Below, piece after piece: positions 8,349 through 17,464 of a stretch of 64,000 nucleotides of DNA. The position numbers were made by a program, and so were the translations under genes. The stretch lies in contig NZ_CP150291.1 of NCBI RefSeq assembly GCF_038051985.1, forward strand, positions 2,728,001 through 2,792,000. Reading direction: 5' to 3'. This stretch comes from Solibacillus sp. FSL H8-0523. Its GTDB lineage: Bacteria; Bacillota; Bacilli; Bacillales_A; Planococcaceae. Below the pieces are notes generated by a model. That model was not told the DNA's origin, did not search any database, and was given only the letters and a program-made list of their open reading frames with translations. Position 1 is the first letter of the stretch. Each line of letters starts with the position of its first letter.

Positions 8349-8835
8349 CCATCATCACCTCCATTTGTAGCTTTGGCTTTAACTTTTTACGGGCTCGTTG
8401 CAAGCGCGACTTCACTGTAGAAACCGCGACTTCTAACACGTCCGCAATTTCAAACACGGTCATTTCTTCATAATAATAGAGCAGTAAAACTTCGCGGTCC
8501 TTTAAGGGTAACGTTAACACTGCCGCGGTAATATCAGCGCGTAATTCCCGCTCTACATAAAGCTGTTCGGTTCCTTATGTTGTGCCTTGAAAGAACTCAA
8601 GCATGGTATGCTTCTTGTTTTTCCAGCTCCGTAAATAATCACAGCTACGATTCATCGTCATTTTCACTAAATACGTTTTTAATGAGGCATCCCCTTTAAA
8701 TTGCTTGGAACGATGATAATAGTTCAAAAAAACATCTTGTACGACTTCTTCAGCGGCAAGCCGGTCCTTCGTATATATAAACGCAATGCGATATAAATAA
8801 TCGCTATATGTATCAATCAATTGTTCAATATCCAT
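8341..8835 (-). pseudogene. ECF sigma-70 factor interrupted by an in-frame stop codon
   Basis: Starts at the ATG at 8835 behind a near-perfect AAGGAGG. Codons 1-86 encode sigma region 2 (DIEQLIDTYSDYLYRIAF, DRLAAEEVVQDVF, MNRSCDYLRSWKNKK). Codon 87 (8575-8577) is TAA, and the same frame then continues open to 8341 through the linker and region 4 (LTLPLKDREVLLLYYYEEMT, VAVSTVKSRLQRARKK). Frame identity was checked codon by codon, so this is a nonsense change, not a frameshift. The intact paralogue at 37980-38477 aligns across the break. It could be a pseudogene, a readthrough gene or a sequencing error. A truncated region 2 alone would not be a working sigma factor. Confidence 0.85.
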
Positions 8836-8903
8836 TTGGCTACCTCCTTTCAACCGTATAGACGGCGTACATTTCAATATGGACGCAAAATTAACAAAAA
8901 AAA

Positions 8904-8935
8904 TATTACGCCTAACGAATTTCATTAGGCGTAAT
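8904..8935 (-). terminator. Terminator of the trpE-trpG-DUF5071 operon
   Basis: Inverted repeat ATTACGCCTAA / TTAGGCGTAAT followed on the minus strand by ATTTTTTTT. Confidence 0.85.
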
Positions 8936-8938
8936 GTG

Positions 8939-9307
8939 TTAAGGCTCAAAATTTTGCAATGCTTCTTGTGCAAGTTCGACAACATCTTCATGAAAGCCTC
9001 GCTCACCAGATGCGATTTGTTCTACACTTTCTGCTAACACTAGCTTCAAATAAAATGGTAACTTCGGAATCAGTTCGACGAAGCACCAATACACCCACAT
9101 ATCATCATCGCCAGCTAGTACATCGTCAATAAGCGGTGTCATTTCATTTGGATAAGTTACTAGTAGCTCTACAACTGGTTTTGCGACCGGCCAGTTCATA
9201 TCTTGCATCCACGTCATGAGCTCCGGTAATAATGGAACAAGTTCGTTTGCTGGTAGCGTCTTTAGACGTTCTACTGCTTCAACATCAAATTTATCTTTAG
9301 GAATCAT
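8939..9307 (-). CDS. DUF5071 family protein, HEAT-like helical repeats
   Basis: 122 residues, all-helical, with the signature LPELMTWMQDMNWPVAKPVV and repeated Leu/Pro helices that resemble a short HEAT-like repeat. This matches the DUF5071 family as I recall it; function unknown. The start codon overlaps the stop of trpG (ATGA), so it is translationally coupled to tryptophan synthesis genes and shares their T-box and terminator. Such proteins are usually adaptors. Whether it acts on anthranilate synthase or is a passenger cannot be told. Confidence 0.75.
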   Translation of the reverse strand: MIPKDKFDVEAVERLKTLPANELVPLLPELMTWMQDMNWPVAKPVVELLVTYPNEMTPLIDDVLAGDDDMWVYWCFVELIPKLPFYLKLVLAESVEQIASGERGFHEDVVELAQEALQNFEP

Positions 9308-9885
9308 ACATGTGCCTCAACTTGCTGTAAAAATGTTTGAATCATTCGGTCACCCGTTTCCGTACCAATGGATTCAGGATGGAATTGTAAGCCGTAAAGT
9401 GGATAGGCTTTATGTTGGATGGCCATGATTTCCCCATCATCCATACTCTTTGCAATCACTTCAAATTCCGCAGGTAATGTATGAGATTCAATAATCAAGG
9501 AGTGATAACGCATTACTTCGATATCTTCATTGAATGGTGCAAATAAACCACGCTTCTCGTACTCCAACATACTGATTTTGCCGTGCATTATATTTTTGGC
9601 ACGGCTTACCGTTGCCCCAAATGCTTCGCCGATTGCTTGATGACCTAAGCAAATACCTAAAATCGGGAATTCTTTATATAACGTTTGAATCATGTCAACA
9701 ACAATGCCCGCCTCTTTTGGTTCGCCTGGTCCTGGTGAAATGACGATGGCTTTTGGATTTAACGCGCGAATTTCTTCGACCGTTAGTGCATCATTACGCA
9801 CGACCTTTATGTCCTCATACACTTTAGCTAGTTGATGATACAAATTATAGGTGAATGAATCGTAGTTATCGATAAGTAAAATCAT
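9304..9885 (-). CDS. trpG: Anthranilate synthase component II, glutamine amidotransferase
   Basis: 193 residues. The class I amidotransferase triad is visible: Cys in GICLGHQAIGE, and His and Glu in QFHPESIGT. The oxyanion motif SPGPGEP is near residues 51-57. It releases ammonia from glutamine for TrpE. The start overlaps the trpE stop (ATGA), so subunits are made in a coupled way. In bacilli this subunit can also serve p-aminobenzoate synthesis (PabA); the Trp T-box upstream favours the trp assignment. Confidence 0.93.
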   Translation of the reverse strand: MILLIDNYDSFTYNLYHQLAKVYEDIKVVRNDALTVEEIRALNPKAIVISPGPGEPKEAGIVVDMIQTLYKEFPILGICLGHQAIGEAFGATVSRAKNIMHGKISMLEYEKRGLFAPFNEDIEVMRYHSLIIESHTLPAEFEVIAKSMDDGEIMAIQHKAYPLYGLQFHPESIGTETGDRMIQTFLQQVEAHV

Positions 9886-11270
9886 TTGCGCACCTCCAGT
9901 AAGGCTTTTGCTTTATTTAATGTTTCCTCATATTCTGACTCTGGCACGGAATCGTAGACAATACCTGCACCCGCTTGCACATACGCCTTGCCGTCTTTGA
10001 CAATCATCGTACGAATTGCCAGCGCTAAATCCATATTGCCTGACACCGATACATAACCAATTGCCCCAGCGTAGATACCACGCTTACGTTGTTCGAGTGT
10101 GTTTATAATTTGCATTGCACGAATCTTTGGTGCACCTGATACCGTGCCTGCTGGAAGACTTGCTGCTAATACATCCACTAAATGCGCATCGTCACGTAAT
10201 TGTCCAATGACTTCTGAAACGATATGCATCACATATTTATATTTTTCGATTTGCATATATTTTGTCACTTCAACCGTGCCAATTTTTGAAACGCGGCCTA
10301 CATCATTACGTCCAAGATCAACGAGCATTTTGTGCTCCGCGATTTCCTTTGCATCATGCAGGAGCATTTGTGCAATCGCTTCGTCTTCTTGCGCAGTTTT
10401 CCCGCGCGGCTTAGTGCCAGCAATTGGATTCGTTGTAACAATACCATTTTGAACCTTTACTAAGCTTTCAGGCGATGTCCCTAACAATGTATACGGTCCG
10501 AAATCCATATAAAACATATACGGCGAAGGATTTGTCGTGCGTAGTTTGCGATATAGCGAAAACGGATTTTCATTAAACTTCGCTTCAAATGTTTGTGATA
10601 ACACAACTTGGAAAATATCACCACGGCGAATATGCTCCTTTGCCGTTTCAACCATTTCGATAAAACGCTCTTTTTTGATTGTTGGTGTGAATTGAACATC
10701 CCCCACCGCGACTTCCAGATGGATCACATTTTGTGTGATTTGTTTTTCAATTTTTTCAACAGCTTCCAGCATCTCTTGTTCCGAACGCCCTTGCTGTAAT
10801 AAATCAATCACGACAATGGAAACTTGCTGCTGTAAATGATCGATGATGATGAACTGATCATAAAAAAATACGTGTACATCTGGCATGTCATATACATCAC
10901 CAACAATTTCACCAATGCTTTCAAAGTGAAAAGCCGTTTCATAACCAAAATAACCAATTGCGCCCCCAAAAAAGGCAAATGGATAAGGCTCTTTACGAAT
11001 TGGTAGAAGTTCCTTTAACATCGTTAATACGGGCTTATGTACCGTTTGTTGCACATCTCGCTGAAACTGATACACGCTCGTTTCACCATCGCCCTTTAAT
11101 TCACCTATCGGATTAAGTGCGATAAAGGAATAGCGTCCGCTATCTTTAAATTTTGCATTCGATTCAAATAATACTTTTTGCTGTCCTTGTAATGCTTCAT
11201 AAATTGCAATCGGCGTTAATGTATCGCCGTTGATTTGCTTTAACACATAATCTTTTGTTTCTACTGTCAT
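9882..11270 (-). CDS. trpE: Anthranilate synthase component I
   Basis: 462 residues. It converts chorismate plus ammonia to anthranilate, the first step to tryptophan. The N-terminal feedback region contains LFESNAKFKDSGRYSFIA, which replaces the textbook LLES(A) Trp-binding motif with LFESN. The chorismate-binding core is clear: GDIFQVVLSQ, PSPYMFYMDFG, GTSPESLVK, PIAGTKPRGKT, LVDLGRNDVGRV, LPAGTVSGAPKIRAM and QAGAGIVYDS. It heads trpE-trpG-DUF5071 behind a T-box with a TGG specifier. No trpDCFBA follows, so those must be elsewhere. PabB is the alternative, disfavoured by the leader. Confidence 0.92.
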   Translation of the reverse strand: MTVETKDYVLKQINGDTLTPIAIYEALQGQQKVLFESNAKFKDSGRYSFIALNPIGELKGDGETSVYQFQRDVQQTVHKPVLTMLKELLPIRKEPYPFAFFGGAIGYFGYETAFHFESIGEIVGDVYDMPDVHVFFYDQFIIIDHLQQQVSIVVIDLLQQGRSEQEMLEAVEKIEKQITQNVIHLEVAVGDVQFTPTIKKERFIEMVETAKEHIRRGDIFQVVLSQTFEAKFNENPFSLYRKLRTTNPSPYMFYMDFGPYTLLGTSPESLVKVQNGIVTTNPIAGTKPRGKTAQEDEAIAQMLLHDAKEIAEHKMLVDLGRNDVGRVSKIGTVEVTKYMQIEKYKYVMHIVSEVIGQLRDDAHLVDVLAASLPAGTVSGAPKIRAMQIINTLEQRKRGIYAGAIGYVSVSGNMDLALAIRTMIVKDGKAYVQAGAGIVYDSVPESEYEETLNKAKALLEVRK

Positions 11271-11303
11271 TGCTCTTCTCTCCTCATCTCAACCTTTTGT
11301 GGA

Positions 11304-11525
11304 CACAAAAAGGCCCTCTCGTACGTAAAGGACGAAAGAGCCGTGGTGCCACCTTTATTGACTAATTAATTTTATATTAGTCCACTTCATACTCGTAACG
11401 TGAGTCTACGGCATGGCATTTCCTCCGCGCAGCTAGAAAGTCCAATTCATAACGCATGTTTACTAACTTACACCACCCGTTAGCTCTCTTAAAAACAATG
11501 CCCTATTACTCTTTTTCATCATCGC
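11304..11525 (-). ncRNA. T-box leader (tryptophan) of trpE
   Basis: On the minus strand the T-box sequence AGGTGGCACCACGG lies at about 11340-11353. Upstream is a small stem (GACTAAT / ATTAGTC, stem III). Stem I carries an AGAGAG bulge and distal loop GGTGGTGTAA closed by CTAAC/GTTAG. Downstream, GGCTCTTTCGT / ACGTACGAGAGGGCC plus a T run forms the terminator that the antiterminator competes with. The likely specifier is TGG at 11442-11444 in GAATTGGAC, that is tRNA-Trp. Uncharged tRNA-Trp should permit read-through into trpE. Confidence 0.9.
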
Positions 11526-11541
11526 TTTTCTATTACGTTTC

Positions 11542-11570
11542 ATTGTATACTGTTTGTATTATTTTTTCAA
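11542..11570 (-). promoter_or_regulatory. Probable sigma-A promoter of trpE
   Basis: TTGAAA (11565-11570) and TACAAT (11542-11547) with 17-base spacing on the minus strand, just upstream of the T-box leader. Confidence 0.6.
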
Positions 11571-11581
11571 ACTATTTTAAA

Positions 11582-12943
11582 TTAACTGTAAATATAAAAT
11601 TGACCATGTGATTTCGCATAGTACAAACTTGCATCTGCATGGGCCGTTAATCCTGCATAATGTCGTTCCTCATCCGGAAGTTGTGAAGAATGGATAAACC
11701 CAAAATGAATCGGCACTTCTATATTTCCAATAGTAGAATGGACTATGACCGATTGCAATTGTTCTTCTAGCTTCATTAATAGTTGAAAAAACTTCTCTTC
11801 CGAAATATGCTGGATAATCGCTTCTCCTTCATTTTTCGAACGAACAATCACTTCCGACTCATAGTCAAATATGCTTTTATAAATCGTTTCAAACAACGTA
11901 AATAACAACTGATCTAAAAATAACTGACCAAATAATTCCTCTAATTGTTCGATGCCTAAGCTCCAGTGCAGACAATACATATCTAAATCATTTTGAAACG
12001 CTTGTTCCACATGCTGCTCAATCACCGATTGGGATATCACATTCGGATATTTCACAGATACAACCGGTAAGTCATCTACAAAAAAGAACTCCGAACCAAT
12101 ACTACGCAAATTTTTCGTCGGCACGGGCTTGGCTTCATGTTCTACAAGTAATGCATTCAATTCCTCATAATAAGAGAAACGACTGCCTAATTGAAAACGC
12201 TCCACACAATACTTCACAATATTCAAATGGATAATCGATGCTTGTTTGTAGTAATAGGTATAAACACGTTCTAAAAGCATGATACCTTCTGGGTTGCCAC
12301 GATATAGCCCTAAAAATGCCTCAACAAGTTCAAGGTTCGCACGATAATGCGTTGAATCGTTCATCAAGTTTACAAATTCCTGTTTGGCAGTTAAAAAAGA
12401 TTCTTCTTGTTTCATCGTTGCATAATAAAATAGCATCCCCATATAGGAACGAATAATCGTCTTTTTCGGATTTACTATCTTCCCTTTATAATAATGTGCT
12501 AAGTTCATCGCAATTTGAGCTTTTTCATGCTGCTTTAAAATTAAGAGCTGCGAGGAAATATTCATGAAATTAACAACTATCAGCTCTTCATTATTTAAGT
12601 GATGTGCATATTTTATCGATTGTTTTGCAACTTCAATGGACTCCTCATAATTTTTTAAGATGAAATGTAACAAGCTTAATAAATAATAAAACGCCATTTT
12701 ATTGCGATCTTCACCATAGGTTAAACACAACTTCTCATAATCTCCCATAATTAGAATAAACGAATCGAATTTTCCAATTTCAAAATAAGAAGATGCCATA
12801 TACTCATAGCAGTAAAGTGCATCATGGTATCTTTTCTCTTCTAATGTCATTGGAAGCGTAACCGTACCTAGCTTTATGACCTCATCGTATTTTAATTGCT
12901 CGTATAAATAGCCCAAGTATTTGACTTGATTTGAGATAATCAT
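11582..12943 (-). CDS. Large helical-repeat (TPR-like) protein with degenerate GGDEF-like C-terminus
   Basis: 453 residues. The first 270 or so are helix-rich with TPR-like pairs (YEYMASSYFEIGKF, YYLLSLLHFILKNYEESIEV). The C-terminal third ends with HADASLYYAKSHGQFYIY, which matches the AD-x-ALY-x-AK-x-x-G end of GGDEF domains; the GGDEF catalytic loop itself is absent, so cyclic-di-GMP synthesis is unlikely. The ATG at 12943 overlaps the stop of the upstream gene (ATGA) with GGGGTGG 9 bases before it. An alternative TTG lies at 12961. Function unknown; a signalling adaptor is a guess. Confidence 0.7.
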   Translation of the reverse strand: MIISNQVKYLGYLYEQLKYDEVIKLGTVTLPMTLEEKRYHDALYCYEYMASSYFEIGKFDSFILIMGDYEKLCLTYGEDRNKMAFYYLLSLLHFILKNYEESIEVAKQSIKYAHHLNNEELIVVNFMNISSQLLILKQHEKAQIAMNLAHYYKGKIVNPKKTIIRSYMGMLFYYATMKQEESFLTAKQEFVNLMNDSTHYRANLELVEAFLGLYRGNPEGIMLLERVYTYYYKQASIIHLNIVKYCVERFQLGSRFSYYEELNALLVEHEAKPVPTKNLRSIGSEFFFVDDLPVVSVKYPNVISQSVIEQHVEQAFQNDLDMYCLHWSLGIEQLEELFGQLFLDQLLFTLFETIYKSIFDYESEVIVRSKNEGEAIIQHISEEKFFQLLMKLEEQLQSVIVHSTIGNIEVPIHFGFIHSSQLPDEERHYAGLTAHADASLYYAKSHGQFYIYS

Positions 12944-13581
12944 GTAACAAGGCCACCCCAATCATTAATTAGTCCAAAAACAACTTCATACACATCGGTC
13001 GCCTCTTCAATAGCATTTGTGTAGACGTCATCTAATGCTGATTTATATTGCTGATGAATGAAACGCAGCTCTGTTTCGAGTGTCGCTTGTAGTAAAGCAA
13101 GCTGCTTTGGATAATCCTCTAACTCTATATATTTTTCGTCATAGTAGGGGCGAATACTTTTTTGATTATATTGTTGAAAGAGTTTAAAGCTTGTATGTAC
13201 TTCTTCATTTTGTGACATTTTCTCAGAAATGAATTCATTTAACCCCTTATATAAATAGATGGCACATATAAATGCTAATTTTTCATTATCATATACAGCT
13301 AATTGAACATAGCGCTTCATTTGTACGTCGTTAATCATTGTCAAAAAATATAAACGATACGGATAAATCATTCTATTTTCAGGGTGATCGATGCGCTCTT
13401 TTGGATTCGTAGAAATTAAATACCAAATATCCAGGATTGAAACAGTTCGTTGATAGGTATCACTAACAAACGGTAGGGTAAGCGAAAAAAGATCTAATTG
13501 ATCCATTAAACGTTGAAATGATGAAAATTTCTCATCCGATATTAAAAAAAGACAATCTTCTTTCATAATTTTCTTATACAT
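12940..13581 (-). CDS. Hypothetical protein, coupled to the downstream TPR/GGDEF-like gene
   Basis: 213 residues, soluble, helix-rich, with no signal peptide, membrane helix or motif I recognise. The C-terminal third (LQATLETELRFIHQQYKSAL, EEATDVYEVVFGLI) looks like long amphipathic helices. The stop overlaps the next start (ATGA), so the two products probably act together. The next frame opens only 19 bases before this stop, behind its own TGA. That argues against one long gene split by a frameshift. GGGAGGT precedes the ATG at 13581. Confidence 0.65.
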   Translation of the reverse strand: MYKKIMKEDCLFLISDEKFSSFQRLMDQLDLFSLTLPFVSDTYQRTVSILDIWYLISTNPKERIDHPENRMIYPYRLYFLTMINDVQMKRYVQLAVYDNEKLAFICAIYLYKGLNEFISEKMSQNEEVHTSFKLFQQYNQKSIRPYYDEKYIELEDYPKQLALLQATLETELRFIHQQYKSALDDVYTNAIEEATDVYEVVFGLINDWGGLVT

Positions 13582-13674
13582 TAAATATACCTCCCGTTCA
13601 ATTCATTAGTATAATTTACATTTTATCACATAAACAAACACCAAAAATACGTCCTTTCGTTCTATAAATACAAA

Positions 13675-13714
13675 AAAACTCTCATTTTAGCATTTCGTCT
13701 AAAATGAGAGTTTT
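13675..13714 (-). terminator. Terminator after the TPR gene (cymR-mnmA region)
   Basis: Perfect 16-bp inverted repeat AAAACTCTCATTTTAG / CTAAAATGAGAGTTTT with an 8-base loop. Confidence 0.85.
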
Positions 13715-13720
13715 CTACGT

Positions 13721-14386
13721 TTAGTTATCGCGCTGACAAATCATATCGTAAATATATTTTGCTTGATCGAATTCAGGCTGCAATGTGTACGCTTGCTTTA
13801 AGTGATATTTTGCTTTATCGGTATCTGTTGTTGATACAGCATATAATACCCCTAAATTGTAATGTGCATCAGCATTGTTCCAATCTTCTTCGATGACATA
13901 CTCAAGCTCTGGCTTTGCAAATTCAAACATTTCTAACGTACATAATAAAATCCCATACGCTAAACGAATTTGAATATCTTTTGGTGCAATCTCTGCCGCA
14001 CGCTGCATGTACGGTAACGCTAATTTGTACTGTTCACCGCGCTCGAAGCATTTTGCTAGCATGTAGTAAGCGTCTGCCCCTTGAATGCCGTGGTCTAAAG
14101 ACTTTTGATAAAGTTTCGCCGCTTCTGTGTAACGCTCTGCCTCGTAGTAAAGATTCGCTAGGCCATAGTATGCTGTTGCCGCTGTTTCATCAACAACAAT
14201 TGCTTTTTGGAAGAAACGCTCTGCACGCTCGATATCATTCATCGCAGCAAGTAATGTCCCAAAGTTCACATAGCCTACAGCTTCTTCTGGATTTGCTTCA
14301 ATTGCTTGTGTGAATGCTTGTGCAGCATCCTCGTAGCGTTTTTCTTGGAAGGCTTTAATGCCGATTTCATTATAATTTGTATCCAT
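13721..14386 (-). CDS. yrrB: Tetratricopeptide repeat protein (YrrB-like)
   Basis: 221 residues built almost entirely of TPR units of about 34 residues; examples are AFQEKRYEDAAQAFTQAIEA, AYYGLANLYYEAERYTEAAK and AHYNLGVLYAVSTTDTDKA. Roughly six repeats, no signal peptide. TPRs mediate protein contacts. B. subtilis yrrB also follows the tRNA thiolase gene, so an adaptor near MnmA is plausible but unproven. Between mnmA and this gene (14408-14436) is a 13-bp hairpin GATAGACG..CGTCTATC without a T run on the coding strand; it may tune read-through. Confidence 0.85.
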   Translation of the reverse strand: MDTNYNEIGIKAFQEKRYEDAAQAFTQAIEANPEEAVGYVNFGTLLAAMNDIERAERFFQKAIVVDETAATAYYGLANLYYEAERYTEAAKLYQKSLDHGIQGADAYYMLAKCFERGEQYKLALPYMQRAAEIAPKDIQIRLAYGILLCTLEMFEFAKPELEYVIEEDWNNADAHYNLGVLYAVSTTDTDKAKYHLKQAYTLQPEFDQAKYIYDMICQRDN

Positions 14387-14440
14387 AATTTCACCTCTAT
14401 ACAGATTGATAGACGCTCATTTACATGAACGTCTATCTTT

Positions 14441-15559
<1,119 letters not shown>

Positions 15560-15658
15560 TTACTATTCACCTTTTCTTAGACAAATCGCGTAAAAGGCGC
15601 GAAGTCTTTCTTTTAATTTAATTGCCTCGGCATATTTGCGTCTGAAATCCGCCGGAAG

Positions 15659-16801
15659 TTACGTTAATCGTTTCACAATGACCGCTGTACGCTTACCTGC
15701 TTCACGAATTTGCTCATTCGTTAATCCTAACCCAAAACTGAAGCGAATGGAACTACGAAGTTCTGGCGCATTCTCCCCAAACATGGCAACGAGTACATGA
15801 GATGGGTCAATTGAGCCTGCAGTACATGCCGAGCCACTTGATACAAGTACGCCCGCCATATCTAAATTAATTAAAAATGATTCGACATCCGTCCCAGCAA
15901 ATGTAACGTTGAACACATGCGCTAAAACTTCTTGTTGATGGCCATTGATTTTAAATTCAAGACCAGCTTGCTGGAATTCCTCGATTAAGATCATTTTAAA
16001 TTCATTATACTGGGCTGTTTTCGCTTGTGCATGTTCTGCAGCAAGCTCTGCTGCTTTTGCAAACGCAATGGCTGCTGGTACGTTTTCCGTTCCGGCACGA
16101 CGTTTTTTCTCCTGAGAGCCACCATGCATAAAGTTCGCTAATTTGACGCCTGTTTTCGCATATAAAAAACCGATGCCTTTAGGGCCGTTAATTTTATGTG
16201 CTGACACGCTTAATAAATCGATGTGCATTGCTTCTACATCGATTTGTTTTAAACCAAATGCCTGTACCGCATCTGTATGGAATGTTGCTATGTGGGTTTT
16301 TAACAGCTCTCCGATTTGTGCAATCGGCTGAATCGTCCCGACCTCGTTATTCCCGAACATAATCGTTACTAAAATCGTATCATCACGCAATGCTTTTTCT
16401 ACGTCAGAAACAGCTACGCGCCCTGTTTCATCAACGGGTAAATACGTCACGTCAAAGCCTTCACGCTGTAATTTTTCACAAGCGTGAAGTACGGCATGAT
16501 GCTCGATTTGTGTTGTAATAATATGCTTGCCTTCTTTTTGTCGCGCATAGGCTGTACCGAAAATCGCCGTATTATCGGCTTCTGTACCGCCACTTGTGAA
16601 AATAATTTCTGTTGCTTTCGCGTTAATTTTTTTCGCTAAAGCTGCACGTGCTTCGTCTAATGCTTTACGTGCCTGACGCCCTACTGTATGAATGCTTGAT
16701 GCGTTACCGCTTTCATCCGCCATTGCACGTGCCATGACTTCAATCACTTCTGGTGCAACAGGAGACGTTGCGGCATGATCAAGATAAATTGTGTTTTGCA
16801 A
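15659..16801 (-). CDS. yrvO: Cysteine desulfurase (YrvO/NifS family) feeding MnmA
   Basis: 380 residues. PLP fold type I: the PLP lysine is in SVSAHKINGPKG, ATP-independent substrate motifs are NNEVGTIQPI and HTDAVQAFG, and the active cysteine loop is SSGSACTAG. YLDHAATSPVAPEV opens the protein. It removes sulfur from cysteine as an enzyme persulfide for tRNA thiolation. AAAGGAG lies 10 bases before the TTG at 16801; a TTG at 16810 is too close to that site. It sits between cymR and mnmA as in other Bacillales and is probably co-transcribed with both. Confidence 0.95.
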   Translation of the reverse strand: MQNTIYLDHAATSPVAPEVIEVMARAMADESGNASSIHTVGRQARKALDEARAALAKKINAKATEIIFTSGGTEADNTAIFGTAYARQKEGKHIITTQIEHHAVLHACEKLQREGFDVTYLPVDETGRVAVSDVEKALRDDTILVTIMFGNNEVGTIQPIAQIGELLKTHIATFHTDAVQAFGLKQIDVEAMHIDLLSVSAHKINGPKGIGFLYAKTGVKLANFMHGGSQEKKRRAGTENVPAAIAFAKAAELAAEHAQAKTAQYNEFKMILIEEFQQAGLEFKINGHQQEVLAHVFNVTFAGTDVESFLINLDMAGVLVSSGSACTAGSIDPSHVLVAMFGENAPELRSSIRFSFGLGLTNEQIREAGKRTAVIVKRLT

Positions 16802-16827
16802 ACCGTTCAAACTCCTTTGAATACCGA

Positions 16828-17247
16828 CTAAATGTAGAACATGTAGCCGTCTGTTACTTCATTGCTCGTATATTTTGCTAAGTCTTCGATTGATGTTGTG
16901 TCTAATACATTTTTCACCGCGTCACGAATGCGCATCCATAACTCACGCTGAGGTGCTTCTTCATTTTCAATTCCTTCTACTGGCTGAATCGGTCCCTCTA
17001 ACACACGAATTACGTCAGCTGCAGAAATGTCCGCTGGTTTTGATGCAAGCATATAACCACCATAAGCACCGCGCACACTTTTTACAAGTCCTGCGTTACG
17101 AAGTGGTGAAACAAGCTGCTCTAAATATGCTTCTGATAACTCTTTTTCCGCTGCGATTTGGCGTAATGGAATTGGCCCTTCACCGTAGTGCTTTGCTAAT
17201 TCAATCATAATCGTCAGACCGTAACGTCCCTTAGTTGAAATTTTCAT
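16828..17247 (-). CDS. cymR: CymR, Rrf2-family repressor of cysteine metabolism
   Basis: 139 residues, near the length of B. subtilis CymR and very similar along its whole length as I recall that protein (MKISTKGRYGLTIMIELAK, YLEQLVSPLRNAGLVKS, RGAYGGYMLAS, ending DGYMFYI). It has a winged-helix DNA-binding domain and no iron-sulfur cysteines, as expected for CymR as opposed to IscR. It represses cysteine and sulfur uptake and synthesis genes together with CysK. It lies 26 bases upstream of the desulfurase and is divergent from rarA. GAGGTG precedes the ATG. Confidence 0.96.
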   Translation of the reverse strand: MKISTKGRYGLTIMIELAKHYGEGPIPLRQIAAEKELSEAYLEQLVSPLRNAGLVKSVRGAYGGYMLASKPADISAADVIRVLEGPIQPVEGIENEEAPQRELWMRIRDAVKNVLDTTSIEDLAKYTSNEVTDGYMFYI

Positions 17248-17341
17248 AAGTTACACCTCTATTTTCTAGTCCATTAATAGCTTTATTATAGCACAACTCC
17301 TGTTATTCCACTCGGAAATCCTTTATCATTATAAGAAAAGA

Positions 17342-17417
17342 GCTAAAGCGCCCTTAGGCTTGCACGCGTAAAGACTTTCAAAACGCCTCGAGCAGTTGGT
17401 GCTTTAGCCTAGACACT
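17342..17417. repeat. Palindrome-bounded interspersed element, copy A
   Basis: Starts GCTAAAGCGCC (17342-17352) and ends GGTGCTTTAGCCTAGACACT (17398-17417). The ends pair over 11 bp with one G-T wobble. It lies between divergent cymR and rarA. The ends recur at 32857-33030 and 52258-52287; the 45-base centre is not shared. See findings. Confidence 0.65.
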
Positions 17418-17464
17418 GTAATAACGGTAAAATTGATACTTTTATAAATAAAGGAGTGTTTACA

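Noticed and set aside
12940-12961. Possible frameshift joining the 213- and 453-residue proteins into one gene
   Set aside because: The downstream frame is closed by a TGA immediately before the TTG at 12961, and the ATGA overlap with a ribosome site is a standard coupling arrangement.
17281-17464. Copy A as a transcription terminator between cymR and rarA
   Set aside because: Both genes point away from this gap and the stem lacks a T run, so it is better explained as a repeat element.
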